From Promethearchaeota archaeon (GTDB lineage Archaea; Asgardarchaeota; Lokiarchaeia; Sigynarchaeales; SOKP01), in the NCBI GenBank assembly GCA_019894655.1, contig JAGXNZ010000344.1:1-5576 (forward strand): a stretch of DNA of 5,576 nt, read 5' to 3'. This document shows, piece after piece, positions 4,737 to 5,576 of the stretch. Each line of letters begins with the position of its first letter. Position 1 is the stretch's first letter. The notes below the pieces were generated by a model. It made no database searches. It was not told where the DNA came from and saw only the letters and a list, made by a program, of their open reading frames with translations. The translations under genes and the position numbers were made by a program.

Positions 4737-5255
4737 TTAATAACTTTGACGGTCTAATATTTTTTTTGTCAATATATCAAAAGCTTTTAGGACATTTTCT
4801 CCAGATTTACTTGAAATCTTCATATAATCAAAAAGTTTGAATGTTTCTTTAAATTCTGAAGCATAGTCATCGGATACCATGATATCTTCTTTTAAATCGT
4901 TTTTTGTACCTAAAAATAGAATAGGTAAATTCGGATCACCCCTACGGCAAATATTTACCCATTCTTCTAATTTTTCCAAAGTCATCGGACGTGTTAAATC
5001 AAAAAGTAGTAAAGCTCCTTTAGCACCTAACACATAACTCTCTAACAGAAACCTAAACCTTTGCTGACCTCCAAAGTCCCACAATTGAAGGGTACAATGG
5101 TGACTATTAATGTTTACCTCTTTAAGAAAGAATTCAACTCCAATTGTCATCTTCGTTTCAGCACTAAACTTACCTTCTACATAACGATGAAGAAGTGTGG
5201 TTTTTCCAACTCCCCCTTCTCCTGCAGTAAGTATTTTTAAGATAAACTTCTTCAT
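4737..5255 (-). CDS. Ras-superfamily small GTPase (Rab-like with Arf-like G3 box)
   Basis: 172 residues, one G domain. G1/P-loop is GEGGVGKT (12-19); switch I contains T37 in MTIGVEFFLKEV, close to the Rab form; G3 is WDFGGQQRF (59-67), with the catalytic Gln at 64; G4 is TKND (117-120, replacing NKxD); G5 is SSKSG (148-152). All nucleotide-binding elements are present, so it should bind and hydrolyse GTP. The C-terminus ends at DRQSY with no Cys, so it lacks a prenylation signal, and there is no N-terminal glycine or amphipathic helix of the Arf kind; membrane attachment is therefore not evident. Such GTPases are abundant in Asgard archaea, mostly with unknown roles. ATG 5255 lacks a Shine-Dalgarno. 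It is the first gene of a likely two-gene unit with the PIN protein. Confidence 0.94.
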   Translation of the reverse strand: MKKFILKILTAGEGGVGKTTLLHRYVEGKFSAETKMTIGVEFFLKEVNINSHHCTLQLWDFGGQQRFRFLLESYVLGAKGALLLFDLTRPMTLEKLEEWVNICRRGDPNLPILFLGTKNDLKEDIMVSDDYASEFKETFKLFDYMKISSKSGENVLKAFDILTKKILDRQSY

Positions 5256-5576
5256 ATTTTCTTATTTCTCGTATTCTTAATTGTAGTCGCACAATGCTCG
5301 GCAATTATAGAGGTTATGAATAAAAAATTTGCTAATTTTTCCTGTTAAAAGTTTAAAAATGTGTTTTATTATTTAATAAAACTTTTCATTTTTTACCTTT
5401 TTGATTTACGTAAATTTAAATTCTATTTCTATTTTAAAGTTTTATTATCTTCTTAACTAATTTTAGTATCTTACACATATTTTAATATTAATAATAAAAA
5501 TTCATCCATTAAATAAAGTCCGAAAGGCAATTATACAATTAATATTTAATTTATTAATGCTTATTGATGATTAAGA
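5256..5576. other. AT-rich non-coding region upstream of the GTPase
   Basis: No reading frame of useful length on either strand. The GTPase promoter should lie in the first 80 nt or so: on the - strand TTTTTTATTCATAA (about 5317-5330) is a possible TATA region. Beyond 5400 the sequence is mostly A/T with small palindromes such as ATTTACGTAAAT (5404-5415). No tRNA-like cloverleaf or direct repeats were recognised. It may be the upstream region of a + strand gene beginning past the window. Confidence 0.5.
5363..5402 (+). terminator. Hairpin with T-rich tract facing the + strand, no gene upstream
   Basis: GTTTTATTA (5363-5371) and TAATAAAAC (5374-5382) form a perfect 9-bp inverted repeat with a 2-nt centre, followed on the + strand by TTTTCATTTTTTACCTTTTT (5383-5402). 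The form is that of a terminator for a + strand transcript, yet no + strand gene precedes it: the nearest gene is the - strand GTPase. It may end a small RNA transcribed from about 5280-5360, or be chance in AT-rich DNA. Confidence 0.3.

Noticed and set aside
5403..5576. tRNA, direct-repeat array or gene start near the right edge
   Set aside because: No cloverleaf, no regular repeats, and all ATG-started frames stop within about a dozen codons.

Overview
The window looks like a piece of an Asgard (Promethearchaeota/Lokiarchaeia-type) archaeal genome. This is inferred from a combination of signs. The DNA is strongly AT-rich. The information-processing genes are archaeal/eukaryotic in type: Spt5 and translation factor 1A. 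A Ras/Rab/Arf-superfamily small GTPase and a two-domain protein with a longin-like N-terminus are also present, and both families are greatly expanded in Asgard archaea. Intergenic regions show TATA-like boxes and oligo-T terminators and no bacterial -35/-10 promoters. No marker gene pins down the lineage, so 'Asgard' is a strong inference and finer placement is open.

Layout. Positions 1-119 hold the C-terminal end of an unrecognised + strand gene, followed by an AT-only palindrome and a T10 tract that look like its terminator. Four - strand genes follow when read from right to left: a cupin (2885-2550) and translation initiation factor aIF1A (2519-2139), 30 nt apart and probably co-transcribed, then Spt5 (1957-1187) and a longin/roadblock-like protein (1001-258). 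The last two each have a leader of about 180 nt and probably their own promoters. A 100-nt divergent promoter region (2886-2985) separates the cupin from a + strand iron-type alcohol dehydrogenase (2986-4173). This converges, across a palindrome-bearing spacer, on a second - strand pair: a small GTPase (5255-4737) and a PIN-domain ribonuclease-like protein (4713-4282), 23 nt apart. The last 321 nt (5256-5576) show no protein gene, but contain one hairpin followed by a T-rich tract.

Functional reading. aIF1A and Spt5 are core translation and transcription factors. This Spt5 is unusual in carrying acidic tails on both sides of the NGN-KOW core. The longin-like protein and the small GTPase belong to families that in eukaryotes form membrane-trafficking and GTPase-regulating modules, but they lie about 3.7 kb apart and any partnership is conjecture. 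The dehydrogenase and cupin are metabolic, with unknown substrates. The least expected association is the GTPase-PIN pair. No mobile elements, CRISPR arrays, tRNA or rRNA genes were seen.
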